Positions 36,149 through 43,749 of a stretch of 64,000 bases of DNA are shown piece after piece. Each line of letters begins with the position of its first letter. Position 1 is the stretch's first letter. The position numbers were made by a program, and so were the translations under genes. Below the pieces are notes generated by a model, which made no database searches, was not told the origin of the DNA, and was given only the letters and a program-made list of their open reading frames with translations. The stretch lies in NCBI RefSeq assembly GCF_023715465.1, contig NZ_JAMBOE010000001.1, positions 434,001 through 498,000 of the forward strand, written 5' to 3'. This stretch comes from Paenibacillus macerans. Its GTDB lineage: Bacteria > Bacillota > Bacilli > Paenibacillales > Paenibacillaceae.

Positions 36149-36405
36149 GTCTTGCTCCTTTGGAAATTATAGGCTCAATTCATTATATAAGTTTAATATA
36201 TAAACGCCTGTCGCGATATAAAAAATCCTTATTATCCCAATTTTCGCAGAATGAAAACCCACTTAAAAGCAGGGGGAGCATGGAAGCGTCAACGATGAAG
36301 CGGCCGTCCCGATCCGCCGAAGTCGGCGCATCTTCCTTTTGCACCATAGCCGTTTCGAGCAGCGCCACAAATCGACACCAGGTGAGGGGGCTGACCAGAG
36401 GGTTC

Positions 36406-36443
36406 GTGTCTTGGTGTCTTGGTGTCTTGGTGTCTTGGTGTCC
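36406..36443. repeat. 8-bp microsatellite (GTGTCTTG)4
   Basis: Four perfect GTGTCTTG units in a row followed by a partial GTGTCC, in the non-coding stretch 36149-36656. No convincing gene is visible in that stretch: a minus-strand frame runs through it, but it translates the repeat as repeated HQDTKTPR and has no ribosome binding site. Confidence 0.85.
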
Positions 36444-36458
36444 CTGCCTGCTGCTTGC

Positions 36459-36475
36459 CTTTGCACGATTATCCC
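36459..36475 (+). repeat. Left copy of a 17-bp inverted repeat flanking the transposase-like gene
   Basis: CTTTGCACGATTATCCC; its exact inverse complement occurs at 37909-37925. The pair encloses 1467 bp with the transposase-like gene in the middle. No matching 8-bp direct duplication is seen outside the repeats. Confidence 0.7.
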
Positions 36476-36576
36476 TTTCGTTCAGAGAGCAGGGGGGGCT
36501 AGAGCAAGGGTTCCAAAAAAAGAGAGAAGAAGCAAAGATGAGGAAAAAATGAGGCAGTTCAGGTGAGATTTTCAGC

Positions 36577-36605
36577 TTGATATAAGAACGTGTGTTTGGT
36601 ATAAT
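36577..36605 (+). promoter_or_regulatory. Promoter of the transposase-like gene
   Basis: TTGATA (36577-36582), 17-nt spacer, perfect TATAAT (36600-36605). The spacer contains a LexA-type box and a second box begins 10 nt after the -10. Confidence 0.75.
36585..36598 (+). promoter_or_regulatory. LexA (SOS) box 1
   Basis: AGAACGTGTGTTTG fits the Bacillus LexA/DinR pattern CGAAC-RNRY-GTTYN except for the first base. It lies inside the promoter spacer, where LexA would block RNA polymerase. Confidence 0.6.
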
Positions 36606-36614
36606 ATTGTTAAT

Positions 36615-36628
36615 CGAACACATGTTCT
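36615..36628 (+). promoter_or_regulatory. LexA (SOS) box 2
   Basis: CGAACACATGTTCT: both half-sites CGAAC and GTTC and the RNRY centre match; only the last base is off the palindrome. It overlaps the expected transcription start. Confidence 0.7.
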
Positions 36629-36656
36629 TAAATTCTTGATTCGGGGGCGAGCAAAC

Positions 36657-37559
36657 ATGAAGGTCAATGCGGGAACGGAGCTTCAATCATTCAGCAACCG
36701 TTTTAACAGCGAGCAGGACTGCATGGAGGCGCTGATCGCGATGAAGTGGCCGAACGGCTTCGTCTGCCCGCGCTGCGCTCACACCCAGTGCAGTCGTCTG
36801 ACCTGCCGGCATATCCCCTTGTTCGAGTGCAGAAAGTGCAAGCATCAAACGTCGGCTTTGGTCGGTACGATTTTTGAAGGAACGCATCTGCCCCTGCTCA
36901 AGTGGTTCGAGGCCCTGGATTTGTTCCTGCTTGAGGGCGGCATCTCGGCGATGCGGCTGAGACAGGTGATCCGAGTCACCTACAAAACCGCCTGGTTGAT
37001 GCTGCACAAAATACGCCATGCCGCCCTAGAGTTCGATGCCCAGGATCTGCTCTGCGGAGACGTGAAGGTGAACAGCGATCTGTACGGGCGCGATCCGTCC
37101 CGGTGTCAGTTTTCGCATCCATACGCCACGGCGGTCGTAACGGGATGCACGGTCACGGAGTCGGGCGAGCCGGAGCAGGTCAAAATCCGCTTGGTGCCGT
37201 ATAAGAGAGGAGGCGGACAAAGAGCAAACCGTCACGAACTCGCCGCGTTCATCAATGGGCATGTGGATGTCCATACATCGGCGGTGCAGTCGTTTCCTCT
37301 AGCCTTTCGTCTGTATGCGCCCTTGCGGAAAGTGGTGAGAGAGGCGTGGGAATCGCTGAAGAGTACATATGGAGCCTTGGGACTGAAGCATCTGCAGACG
37401 TACCTCAACGAGTACACTGGACGCCGCCAGTTGCACCTGCCCGGAGCGAAAGAAACGATGCGGCAGAAGTTACTGCAGATGTGTGTGGCGATTCCGGCGA
37501 TCCCTTACCGCCGGCTGATCGCGCGCCAACCGAACCAGCCCCTTGCGACTGCGGCCTGA
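36657..37559 (+). CDS. IS1595-type transposase-like protein, catalytically degenerate
   Basis: 300 residues. The N-terminus is a clear IS1595-family zinc ribbon and linker: two CxxC pairs (C37/C40 and C58/C61), GTIFEGTHLPLLKWFEALDLFL, and YKTAWLMLHKIRHA. The C-terminus fits the family end (WESLKSTYGALGLKHLQTYLNEYTGRRQL). The middle should carry the first catalytic Asp in V-E-V-D-E-T-Y; here residues 136-143 read V-K-V-N-S-D-L-Y, so Asp/Glu are Asn/Ser. GGGGG lies 9 nt before the ATG. The SOS-type promoter suggests a host-adopted or silenced transposase. Confidence 0.75.
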   Translation: MKVNAGTELQSFSNRFNSEQDCMEALIAMKWPNGFVCPRCAHTQCSRLTCRHIPLFECRKCKHQTSALVGTIFEGTHLPLLKWFEALDLFLLEGGISAMRLRQVIRVTYKTAWLMLHKIRHAALEFDAQDLLCGDVKVNSDLYGRDPSRCQFSHPYATAVVTGCTVTESGEPEQVKIRLVPYKRGGGQRANRHELAAFINGHVDVHTSAVQSFPLAFRLYAPLRKVVREAWESLKSTYGALGLKHLQTYLNEYTGRRQLHLPGAKETMRQKLLQMCVAIPAIPYRRLIARQPNQPLATAA

Positions 37560-37587
37560 TCGACACGCTGAAACGGTGGGGGGGAGT

Positions 37588-37655
37588 TTGATGCAGATCA
37601 ACTTAATGGGTAGGGGTTAGCTTAATGCGGATCGACTTGATTGGTGTGGGTTAGC
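37588..37655. repeat. Two imperfect 34-nt tandem units after the transposase-like gene
   Basis: Units 37588-37621 and 37622-37655 match at about 27 of 34 positions (shared TGCxGATCxACTT, GGTxxGGGTTAGC). A third decayed unit may follow. Function unknown; possibly transposase binding repeats near an element end. Confidence 0.65.
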
Positions 37656-37719
37656 ATGAACGGTGCGGGCGTTGCTGCAAACGGAAGGGTTTAAGCTACA
37701 GCAAAATCACGGTCTTTTC

Positions 37720-37780
37720 GTTTCCCTCACGTCTTGTCCTTGATCTCCTGTCTTGATGTCCTGTCTCGATTTCTTGTTCG
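37720..37780. repeat. Degenerate TGTCTTGAT repeats
   Basis: CGTCTTGTCC, TTGATCTCC, TGTCTTGATG, TCCTGTCTCGAT and TTTCTTG follow one another and resemble the GTGTCTTG microsatellite on the other side of the transposase-like gene. The 700-nt gap 37560-38259 holds these repeats, the right 17-bp inverted repeat and the spoIVA terminator; no gene was recognised. Confidence 0.4.
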
Positions 37781-37908
37781 GTCTGTTTCACCTCCCCTAA
37801 ATCTGATTCCTGCTCCTAAGCCCGTCTAAATTATCTCGAACCTATCTGCTTCTCCACAAATATTTTCTTCTCCTGAGCTTGGCTGTTTCTCTGCTACCCT
37901 GATCTAAC

Positions 37909-37925
37909 GGGATAATCGTGCAAAG
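37909..37925 (-). repeat. Right copy of the 17-bp inverted repeat
   Basis: GGGATAATCGTGCAAAG, the exact inverse complement of 36459-36475. Confidence 0.7.
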
Positions 37926-38148
37926 CGTCCGGACAGGACAGTGAGTGTTGATCTGCCGCCCACCCCAAGAAAAGAATACTTTTAATTCGTTTGGCAGTTA
38001 ATTTAGATCGTGCTGATGGTCTACAACAATGAACGACACCTCTTTTGTCTGACAGTAGAAGCTCGCGTTCTTCTTCCCGTGAAAAACGATAAACCCGGCT
38101 TTTAACGTCAACGCTATTATATTAACTCCACCCGGAGCGAACCTGACG

Positions 38149-38197
38149 CAACAAAACAACCGCACGCAGCTGCTCTCAGCCTACGCGCGGTTGTTGA
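38149..38197 (-). terminator. Terminator after spoIVA
   Basis: CAACCGC and GCGGTTG arms separated by about 26 nt, with a following TTTTGTT on the minus strand, about 65 nt past spoIVA. The U-run is imperfect. Confidence 0.5.
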
Positions 38198-38259
38198 GGA
38201 GGAATTACAGGTTTTTTATTAGATATGTGTTAAAAAGCCGCCTTTTTAACTACCCATAC

Positions 38260-39744
38260 CTACAAGATGATGGCGATGAGGCCGCCGGAGCCCTCGTTAA
38301 TAATCCGGCCCAGCGTTTCTTGCAGCTTGTAACGGGCGTTGTCCGGCATCATGGCGATTTTGCCCTGAATGCCTTCGCGTACGATCGAGTGCAGGGAACG
38401 GCCGAAAATGTCCGACTCCCAAATTTTGATTGGGTCGTTTTCAAAGTCCTGCATCAGGTAGCGGACCAGTTCCTCACTTTGCTTTTCGGTACCGATAATC
38501 GGTGCGAATTCCGATTCGACATCGACGCGGATCATGTGAATCGACGGAGCCGTCGCTTTCAGTCTGACCCCGAATCTGGAGCCCTGACGGATCAATTCCG
38601 GCTCGTCGAGCATCATTTCGGCCAGCGATGGAGCGGCTATGCCGTAACCGGTCGTTTTGACCATTTCCAGCGCTTCGGCAAACCGGTCGTATTCCCGCTT
38701 GGCATGCGTAAATTCCTGCATCAGCTGCAGCAGATGGTCTTTGCCGCGGATTTCCACGCCGACCACTTCCACCAAGATGCGGTCGTACAGATCATCCGGG
38801 GCGTACAAATCGATTTCCGCAACGCCCTGGCCCATGTTGAGCCCGCTGAGGCCGGCCCGGTCGATGAAATCGTATTCCATGAAGTTCCCGACGACCCGGT
38901 CGACATCCCGCAAGCGGCGGATGTCCTTCACCGTATCGCGGACGGAATTTTCATAATTGCTGCGCAGCCAGTGGTTTTCGTTCAGCACCATAACCCAGCT
39001 GGGCAGGTTGACGTTGACTTCGTGAACCGGGAACTCGTACAGAACTTCGCGAAGCACGCCGGTCACGTCTTCTTCCGTCATCGTCGCGGCGCTGAGCGAG
39101 ATGACGGGGATATCGTATTTGGCCGCCAGCTCGCCGCGCAGCTGCTGGGCTTCTTCGCTGTTCGGGCGCGTCGAGTTGATGACGAGCACAAAAGGTTTGC
39201 CTACCTCTTTCAATTCGGCGACGACCCTTTCCTCCGATTCGACGTAGGAATACCGCGGAATGTCGGCGATCGTCCCGTCCGTCGTAACGACAACCCCCAG
39301 TGTGGAGTGTTCCTGAATCACCTTGCGCGTTCCGATTTCCGCCGCTTCCTGGAACGGAATCGGATCTTCGAACCATGGCGTGGAGATCATTCTCGGTCCG
39401 TTTTCATCCTCGTAGCCTTTTGCGCCTTCCACGGCGTATCCGACGCAATCAACGAGCCTTACATTAACCTCGAGACCTTCCGCCACTTTGATCTGAACCG
39501 CGTTGTTGGGCACGAATTTCGGTTCGGTCGTCATGATCGTTTTGCCGGCGGCGCTTTGCGGAAGTTCATCCACGGCGCGAACCCGGTCCGCTTCATTTGC
39601 GATGTTCGGAAGCACGACGGTTTCCATAAAACGTTTGATAAACGTCGACTTTCCGGTGCGGACGGCTCCAACGACGCCCAGATAAATATCGCCTCCGGTT
39701 CGTTCGGCAATGTCCTTAAAAATGTCCACTTTCTCCAATACCAA
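38260..39744 (-). CDS. spoIVA: Stage IV sporulation protein A, spore coat ATPase SpoIVA
   Basis: Polymerises on the forespore surface by ATP hydrolysis to form the base of the coat; made in the mother cell. 494 residues. EKVDIFKDIAERTGGDIYLGVVGAVRTGKST holds the Walker A, DELPQSAAGKTIMTTEPKFVPN the switch region, and VRLVDCVGYAVEGAKGYE the Walker B. The start is a TTG 8 nt from AGGAGGGG; a second TTG two codons on matches the B. subtilis start MEKVDIF and is possible. A sigma-E type promoter lies about 300 nt upstream. Confidence 0.95.
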   Translation of the reverse strand: MVLEKVDIFKDIAERTGGDIYLGVVGAVRTGKSTFIKRFMETVVLPNIANEADRVRAVDELPQSAAGKTIMTTEPKFVPNNAVQIKVAEGLEVNVRLVDCVGYAVEGAKGYEDENGPRMISTPWFEDPIPFQEAAEIGTRKVIQEHSTLGVVVTTDGTIADIPRYSYVESEERVVAELKEVGKPFVLVINSTRPNSEEAQQLRGELAAKYDIPVISLSAATMTEEDVTGVLREVLYEFPVHEVNVNLPSWVMVLNENHWLRSNYENSVRDTVKDIRRLRDVDRVVGNFMEYDFIDRAGLSGLNMGQGVAEIDLYAPDDLYDRILVEVVGVEIRGKDHLLQLMQEFTHAKREYDRFAEALEMVKTTGYGIAAPSLAEMMLDEPELIRQGSRFGVRLKATAPSIHMIRVDVESEFAPIIGTEKQSEELVRYLMQDFENDPIKIWESDIFGRSLHSIVREGIQGKIAMMPDNARYKLQETLGRIINEGSGGLIAIIL

Positions 39745-40046
39745 TGATATCCCCTCCTCAAATTTCGCCGAAGGAAAAATGCTCCCCGAGCATCCGCTTC
39801 GTTGATTTACCATTATTTTCGGGCTTCACTGTTACGGCAGGAGCGGCAGCTCCTCTTGCCCATGTCCGCCGCCGTAAACTAAGCTTGGATCGAAGCTGAA
39901 CGAAGCGGCGTAAACTCGTACCTGCATTTGGACTAGTAACAGCATATGTACCAGATGCGGAAATATGACGGCAATCACCGTCCAAGCCTACTTTTTTAAT
40001 CATCCGATTCGCGCCGAACAAGACGGGCACTTATCCGCCATGCTCC

Positions 40047-40076
40047 ATTTGTATGATTCTAGTGAAAAAAATATGA
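40047..40076 (-). promoter_or_regulatory. Predicted sigma-E promoter for spoIVA
   Basis: On the minus strand TCATATT (40070-40076), 14-nt spacer, CATACAAAT (40047-40055). This fits the sigma-E consensus KMATATT-N14-CATACAMT closely and agrees with the known sigma-E control of spoIVA. The implied leader of about 295 nt is long; the 417-nt gap 39745-40161 has no gene I can support. Confidence 0.6.
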
Positions 40077-40092
40077 CTGTATAAACTAAATA

Positions 40093-40130
40093 GCAAAAAG
40101 GCCGTCCGGAAAATTTTCCGAACGGCCGTG
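40093..40130 (-). terminator. Terminator of the lipoprotein gene
   Basis: GGCCGTCCGGAAAA/TTTTCCGAACGGCC, a nearly perfect 14-bp stem, followed by TTTTTG on the minus strand. Confidence 0.85.
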
Positions 40131-40161
40131 CAACCCAGCGATACGCCTGGCTGGCTGTTAC

Positions 40162-40929
40162 TCACTCTGAGGCTAATACCGGGACCGGCGCCCCATCGAT
40201 AAACCGATAGGGCAGCGATTTGACTGGCACAAAATACGAATTGTCCGTTAGTCTCGTTCTTAAGTCCTCTTCTCGCTCTGGAGCCGCCTGGGTCTTGTCA
40301 ATGATTTGCATAATATCAAAGGCATAGTCCACATATACGGTTCCTTGGGAATCCATAATGTAAGGCAGCGTTTCGCCGGAGTATACGCTGACCGGTTCAT
40401 CGCCCTCTGCCCCGATGAGCGAAAGATCGACCGTGTACAACCCCGGATACGTCTCCCCCGCCTCCGCTCCCGGCAGCTTGCCGCTGTAGGAGGAACGATA
40501 GGCGTTTACGCTCCGCTGCACGTCGTTGACCTTTTGCATGGTGGGGAGATCCATCACTTTTACGGCAGGGTCCACCTCTTCATCGATGACGAGAAAATAA
40601 ACGTTGCCCCCCTTTTCAAAGGCGGCCGACGGGATTTCGTCGAGATACCCCATCCGCTTAAGGCGGTCCAGGTCGATCCGGTATTTCTCATATCGCGGCG
40701 TCTCCTGCCCGGCGGTGATGATCGGCAGGATCCCTTCCTGCTCCTGAAATCGGTCCAGCGCCCGCTGAATGCGGTCCACGCTATCCATATAGGAGACTGG
40801 CCCGGCATGCTGCTCTCCGCGATACATACACCCGGACAGCAGCGATATAAGGGCAAGCAGCAGCAAGCCCAAAGCGATTTGCCGCGCCATGGCGTCAACG
40901 AATCTACGAATCTTCCGATTTCCCAGCAT
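40162..40929 (-). CDS. Putative lipoprotein of unknown function
   Basis: 255 residues with an N-terminal positively charged run, a hydrophobic stretch IALGLLLLALISLLSGC and a proper lipobox (LSGC, Cys about 34). The mature part includes VDRIQRALDRFQEQEGILPI and NDVQRSVNAYRSSYSGKLPG, both recalling the post-helix start of pseudopilins (helix followed by N/G-x-LP). No family name can be given. Followed by a strong terminator, preceded by the ferredoxin-like gene. Confidence 0.75.
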   Translation of the reverse strand: MLGNRKIRRFVDAMARQIALGLLLLALISLLSGCMYRGEQHAGPVSYMDSVDRIQRALDRFQEQEGILPIITAGQETPRYEKYRIDLDRLKRMGYLDEIPSAAFEKGGNVYFLVIDEEVDPAVKVMDLPTMQKVNDVQRSVNAYRSSYSGKLPGAEAGETYPGLYTVDLSLIGAEGDEPVSVYSGETLPYIMDSQGTVYVDYAFDIMQIIDKTQAAPEREEDLRTRLTDNSYFVPVKSLPYRFIDGAPVPVLASE

Positions 40930-40968
40930 TCTTTAATTCCATCCTTTTCATACTTTCTTAAGGTGTAA

Positions 40969-41319
40969 TTACCACAAACTGTCCTCGTCCGTCTGCTGCA
41001 TCAACTGTTTACGTACAGCCGCCTTTAACGGGTCCTCTGGGAGATGGATTTCAGCATTTCCGATCACTTTGGCCTGACAGGCGAGCCGGATGCCTTCCTC
41101 CGTCAACGGGCCCAGTTTGCGCGCTTCCGCCGGAGTGAGCGGGGATAACGCGCCCGCGCAGCCCTTTTCCACCCGGACCTTGCACATCAGGCAAGCGGCT
41201 TGGCCGCCGCAGCGGGTTGCGATGTGGAGTCTGGCCCTTTGAGCTGCCCTCAGCACGCTCGTTCCCGGACGTACCTTTACCTTTTTGCCCTGAGGCCAAA
41301 ACTGGACTTGAACCTCCAC
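40969..41319 (-). CDS. 2Fe-2S ferredoxin-like protein
   Basis: 116 residues with the plant-type cluster spacing: CGGQAACLMC (C-x5-C-x2-C) near 37-46 and the fourth Cys in RLACQAKV. The beta-grasp start VQVQFWPQGKKVKVRPGTSVLRAA is normal for the family. A small electron carrier; partner unknown. The gene lies only 12 nt after the nucleotidyltransferase-like gene. Confidence 0.88.
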   Translation of the reverse strand: MEVQVQFWPQGKKVKVRPGTSVLRAAQRARLHIATRCGGQAACLMCKVRVEKGCAGALSPLTPAEARKLGPLTEEGIRLACQAKVIGNAEIHLPEDPLKAAVRKQLMQQTDEDSLW

Positions 41320-41331
41320 CGCCGCGCCTCC

Positions 41332-41970
41332 TTAAGCTTGTCCGCCGCCGTATTCTCCCCATGGTCCGGACAACAGCGGGCGATCCAGCACCTCGGCCAT
41401 TTTTCCGACGATACCGGCCGTCCATTGATTTCTCCCCAGCAGTTCACTGAGCAGTGGCAGATGCCGGTCAGCCTCGCCGCGGATGACTTCCGCAATCGCC
41501 AAATACCGGTCCGGCCGCTCGCGCAGCACGTTAAAAACAAACTCATGAGCCAGCGGCATCAAGCGAAGTTCCGCCCCATCCAAACGGACAAGGGGAGCAT
41601 TCTCCTCCAGAATCCCCGCAATTTCGGTCCGGTAAAATGCGCTGTCCGTTTTTACCTCAAATCCGCCCACCAGTTCAACCGTCACGCCGTCAAGGCGGTA
41701 ATGGCTAAGCAGCGATGCGTACGAGCCGGTCCGGTCTTGTCGCGGGACATCGGTAGCAAACTGGCGCAATCGTTCATGCACAAGCCGCGCGTCCGCTTCA
41801 TCGGCATACACGTCAATATCCCGGGGCTGCGTATCGAGCCTGACGCCCTGCAGCCACAAGCCGCAGCTGCCTCCGAGCAGCCACTTGGCTTCAGCCCCCT
41901 CGCACAGCCCGGCCATTTGCCCGATAGCCGCGGTTAATCCCGGAAAAACATGGCTCCGATCTCCATTCAT
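41332..41970 (-). CDS. Nucleotidyltransferase-fold protein
   Basis: 212 residues. WLLGGSCGLWLQGVRLDTQPRDIDVYADEADA resembles the G-S/G...D-x-D site of MNT/AbiEii-type nucleotidyltransferases (GG/GS helix, then RDIDV). A further acidic position could be in VTVELVGGFEV. No antitoxin partner is adjacent, and it sits in a house-keeping neighbourhood, so a toxin role is not implied. The substrate is unknown. Confidence 0.7.
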   Translation of the reverse strand: MNGDRSHVFPGLTAAIGQMAGLCEGAEAKWLLGGSCGLWLQGVRLDTQPRDIDVYADEADARLVHERLRQFATDVPRQDRTGSYASLLSHYRLDGVTVELVGGFEVKTDSAFYRTEIAGILEENAPLVRLDGAELRLMPLAHEFVFNVLRERPDRYLAIAEVIRGEADRHLPLLSELLGRNQWTAGIVGKMAEVLDRPLLSGPWGEYGGGQA

Positions 41971-42024
41971 GTTAACTCCCTCTTCTCTTTCCTGCCTGAT
42001 TTTTACGTTGTTTCCTAACGGAAA

Positions 42025-42204
42025 TTATGTGATGGAAACAAGCCCGGTGAGGAAGCCCGCCAGCATGATGACAAAAGCCAGCAGCGAGAGGATTCCCTTA
42101 ACGATGCCTTTCGTTTTCGCCCGTGCAAACGTAATCAAAAACACGGATAATCCCATAATCAAAACGGCAGCGATCGATAGCCACATTTTCGTCATTGCAT
42201 CCAT
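42025..42204 (-). CDS. YphE-like small membrane protein (DUF2768)
   Basis: 59 residues: MDAMTKMWLSIAAVLIMGLS, then a basic loop ARAKTKGIVKG and a second hydrophobic segment ending in LVSIT. Two membrane segments. AGGAGA lies upstream of the ATG. Position near gpsA and der matches B. subtilis yphE, whose family has this length and topology. Function unknown. Confidence 0.7.
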   Translation of the reverse strand: MDAMTKMWLSIAAVLIMGLSVFLITFARAKTKGIVKGILSLLAFVIMLAGFLTGLVSIT

Positions 42205-42302
42205 CGGTTTGATTCTCCTATTTCGTTTGGATTGATATGATCCATATTATAGCATTTTGCGACTTTATAGGCTACGCGCCGGCGGGACATGAAAAAGAAA
42301 AC

Positions 42303-42330
42303 GCCCTGCAGCTTCCACGCCGCAGAGCCA
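42303..42330 (-). terminator. Terminator after the spoVIF-like gene
   Basis: GCTCTGC/GCAGGGC stem on the minus strand followed by GTTTTCTTTTTC; a second small hairpin (TTTGGGG/CCCCAAA) lies just before it. Confidence 0.6.
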
Positions 42331-42354
42331 GTGTTTGGGGATGACCCCAAATAA

Positions 42355-42627
42355 CTATTTTTTCATCATCATTTTCATCATGGCTTCCATATTGGACGGA
42401 TTCATCCCGGATTTTTTCACGGCGCTGACGATTTCTGACACGGTGCTTTCCGAAACGGGGATTTTCGCCATCGCGGACACCTGCTTGATTAATTTCCGCA
42501 GCTCCGCTTCGTTTTGCATCGTCGACGGTTTAACGGTGCTGGCCAGTTTTCTCACCGAACCCTCGGTAATTTTTTTGCCCGTTTTTTTGTTGATGGTATC
42601 CAGCGCTTCTTTGGATATTTTGCTCAT
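42355..42627 (-). CDS. SpoVIF-like sporulation protein
   Basis: 90 residues starting MSKISKEALDTINKKTGKKI. The I-x-KKTG start, the repeated short helices LRKLIKQVSAMAKIPVSES and VSEIVSAVKKSGMNP and the Met/Lys-rich tail resemble Bacillus SpoVIF (YjcC), a coat assembly factor. GGAGGAGG lies 7 nt before the ATG. A sigma-K-like promoter (ACC-N16-CATACATTG) is possible upstream. The family call is by pattern and context. Confidence 0.65.
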   Translation of the reverse strand: MSKISKEALDTINKKTGKKITEGSVRKLASTVKPSTMQNEAELRKLIKQVSAMAKIPVSESTVSEIVSAVKKSGMNPSNMEAMMKMMMKK

Positions 42628-42708
42628 GCATTCGCCTCCTCCGCTGTCCTCTTCACCAATGTATGAGGACACCTTCGGAAAGGTGAAGCTGTCTACGCAA
42701 AACGGGCT

Positions 42709-43749
42709 CTAGGAGTGCCATTGCTCCCAGGTTTCCAGCGACATGACCTCCATTTCGGTCTTCCGGTCACGCCCCATGAGCGCTTCCACCGCTGTCCGCG
42801 GGTCCAGCCCTTCGAACAAGACATGATGCAGTTGCGCGGCTATCGGCATCTGCACCTGGTATTTCAGCGAAATGGCATGGGCGGCTTTCGTTGTCCTGAT
42901 CCCTTCCACCACCATGCCCATCGAGCTCAACACTTCCGGGAGCGGCTTGCCCTGCCCAAGCATATATCCGGCCCGCCAATTGCGGCTGTGCTGGCTCGTC
43001 GCCGTCACGACCAGGTCGCCAATGCCGGCCAGCCCAGCAAACGTTAGCGGATTGGCGCCCATTTCCACGCCGATCCGGGTGATTTCCGCAAGCCCGCGGG
43101 TTAGCAGCGCCGCTTTGGCGTTGTCTCCATAGCCGAGCCCGTCGGACATCCCGGCCCCAAGCGCGATGATGTTCTTTAGCGCCCCGGCCAGCTCGACCCC
43201 GATCATATCACGGTTCGTATAGACGCGGAAGTAGGAATTCATGAACAAGTCCTGGGCCAAATCGGCTTGTTCCTCCACCAGCGAAGCAACCACAACCGTG
43301 GTCGGGCTGCGCTTGACGACCTCCTCCGCATGGCTTGGTCCGGACAACACGACGATCCGGCCCTCCTCGCAGCCAAGCTCCTCCGCGATGACCGTCGACA
43401 TACGCTTGAGGGTTTCGATTTCAAAGCCTTTGGTGGCATGGACCACCAGCATGTCCTCGCGCCAATACGGTTTTAGCGAACGGGCCACCTCACGCACGGC
43501 CGAGGAAGGGGCGACCATGACCACCGCTTTGGCGCCGTTGACGGCGGCTTCCAAATCGGTCGTGGCCTTCAGGTTGCCCGGCAACGCCACTCCCGGCAAA
43601 AAGCGTTCATTGCGGTGCAAAGCGTTGATCTCTTCCTTTTGCGCTTCGTTTCGCGTCCATAGGGACACTTCCATATTTTTGTCGGCGAGCACGCTGGCTA
43701 GTGCCGTCCCCCAACTGCCCGCCACCAGCACGGCGGCTTTCTCAGACAA
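42709..43749 (-). CDS. gpsA: Glycerol-3-phosphate dehydrogenase [NAD(P)+] GpsA
   Basis: Reduces dihydroxyacetone phosphate to glycerol 3-phosphate for phospholipids. 346 residues. The N-terminal NAD site VLVAGSWGTALASVLADK is followed by LSGPSHAEEVVKR, the catalytic lysine in VELAGALKNIIALGAGMSDGLGYGDNAKAALLTRGLAEI, and GIGDLVVTATSQHSRN. Overlaps plsY by 8 nt, linking both acyl-acceptor steps of membrane lipid synthesis. Confidence 0.96.
   Translation of the reverse strand: MSEKAAVLVAGSWGTALASVLADKNMEVSLWTRNEAQKEEINALHRNERFLPGVALPGNLKATTDLEAAVNGAKAVVMVAPSSAVREVARSLKPYWREDMLVVHATKGFEIETLKRMSTVIAEELGCEEGRIVVLSGPSHAEEVVKRSPTTVVVASLVEEQADLAQDLFMNSYFRVYTNRDMIGVELAGALKNIIALGAGMSDGLGYGDNAKAALLTRGLAEITRIGVEMGANPLTFAGLAGIGDLVVTATSQHSRNWRAGYMLGQGKPLPEVLSSMGMVVEGIRTTKAAHAISLKYQVQMPIAAQLHHVLFEGLDPRTAVEALMGRDRKTEMEVMSLETWEQWHS

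Noticed and set aside
36183-36686. A 167-residue minus-strand protein upstream of the transposase-like gene
   Set aside because: It translates the GTGTCTTG microsatellite into a repeated peptide, crosses the promoter of the opposite gene, lacks a ribosome binding site and matches no family.
39758-40030. A 90-residue minus-strand frame in the spoIVA leader
   Set aside because: GTG start with no ribosome binding site and an Arg-rich, family-less translation. It is more likely leader DNA, though it lies just after the sigma-E promoter.
41332-41970. AbiEii-like toxin of a toxin-antitoxin pair
   Set aside because: The nucleotidyltransferase pattern is present, but no antitoxin gene adjoins and the neighbours are house-keeping genes.
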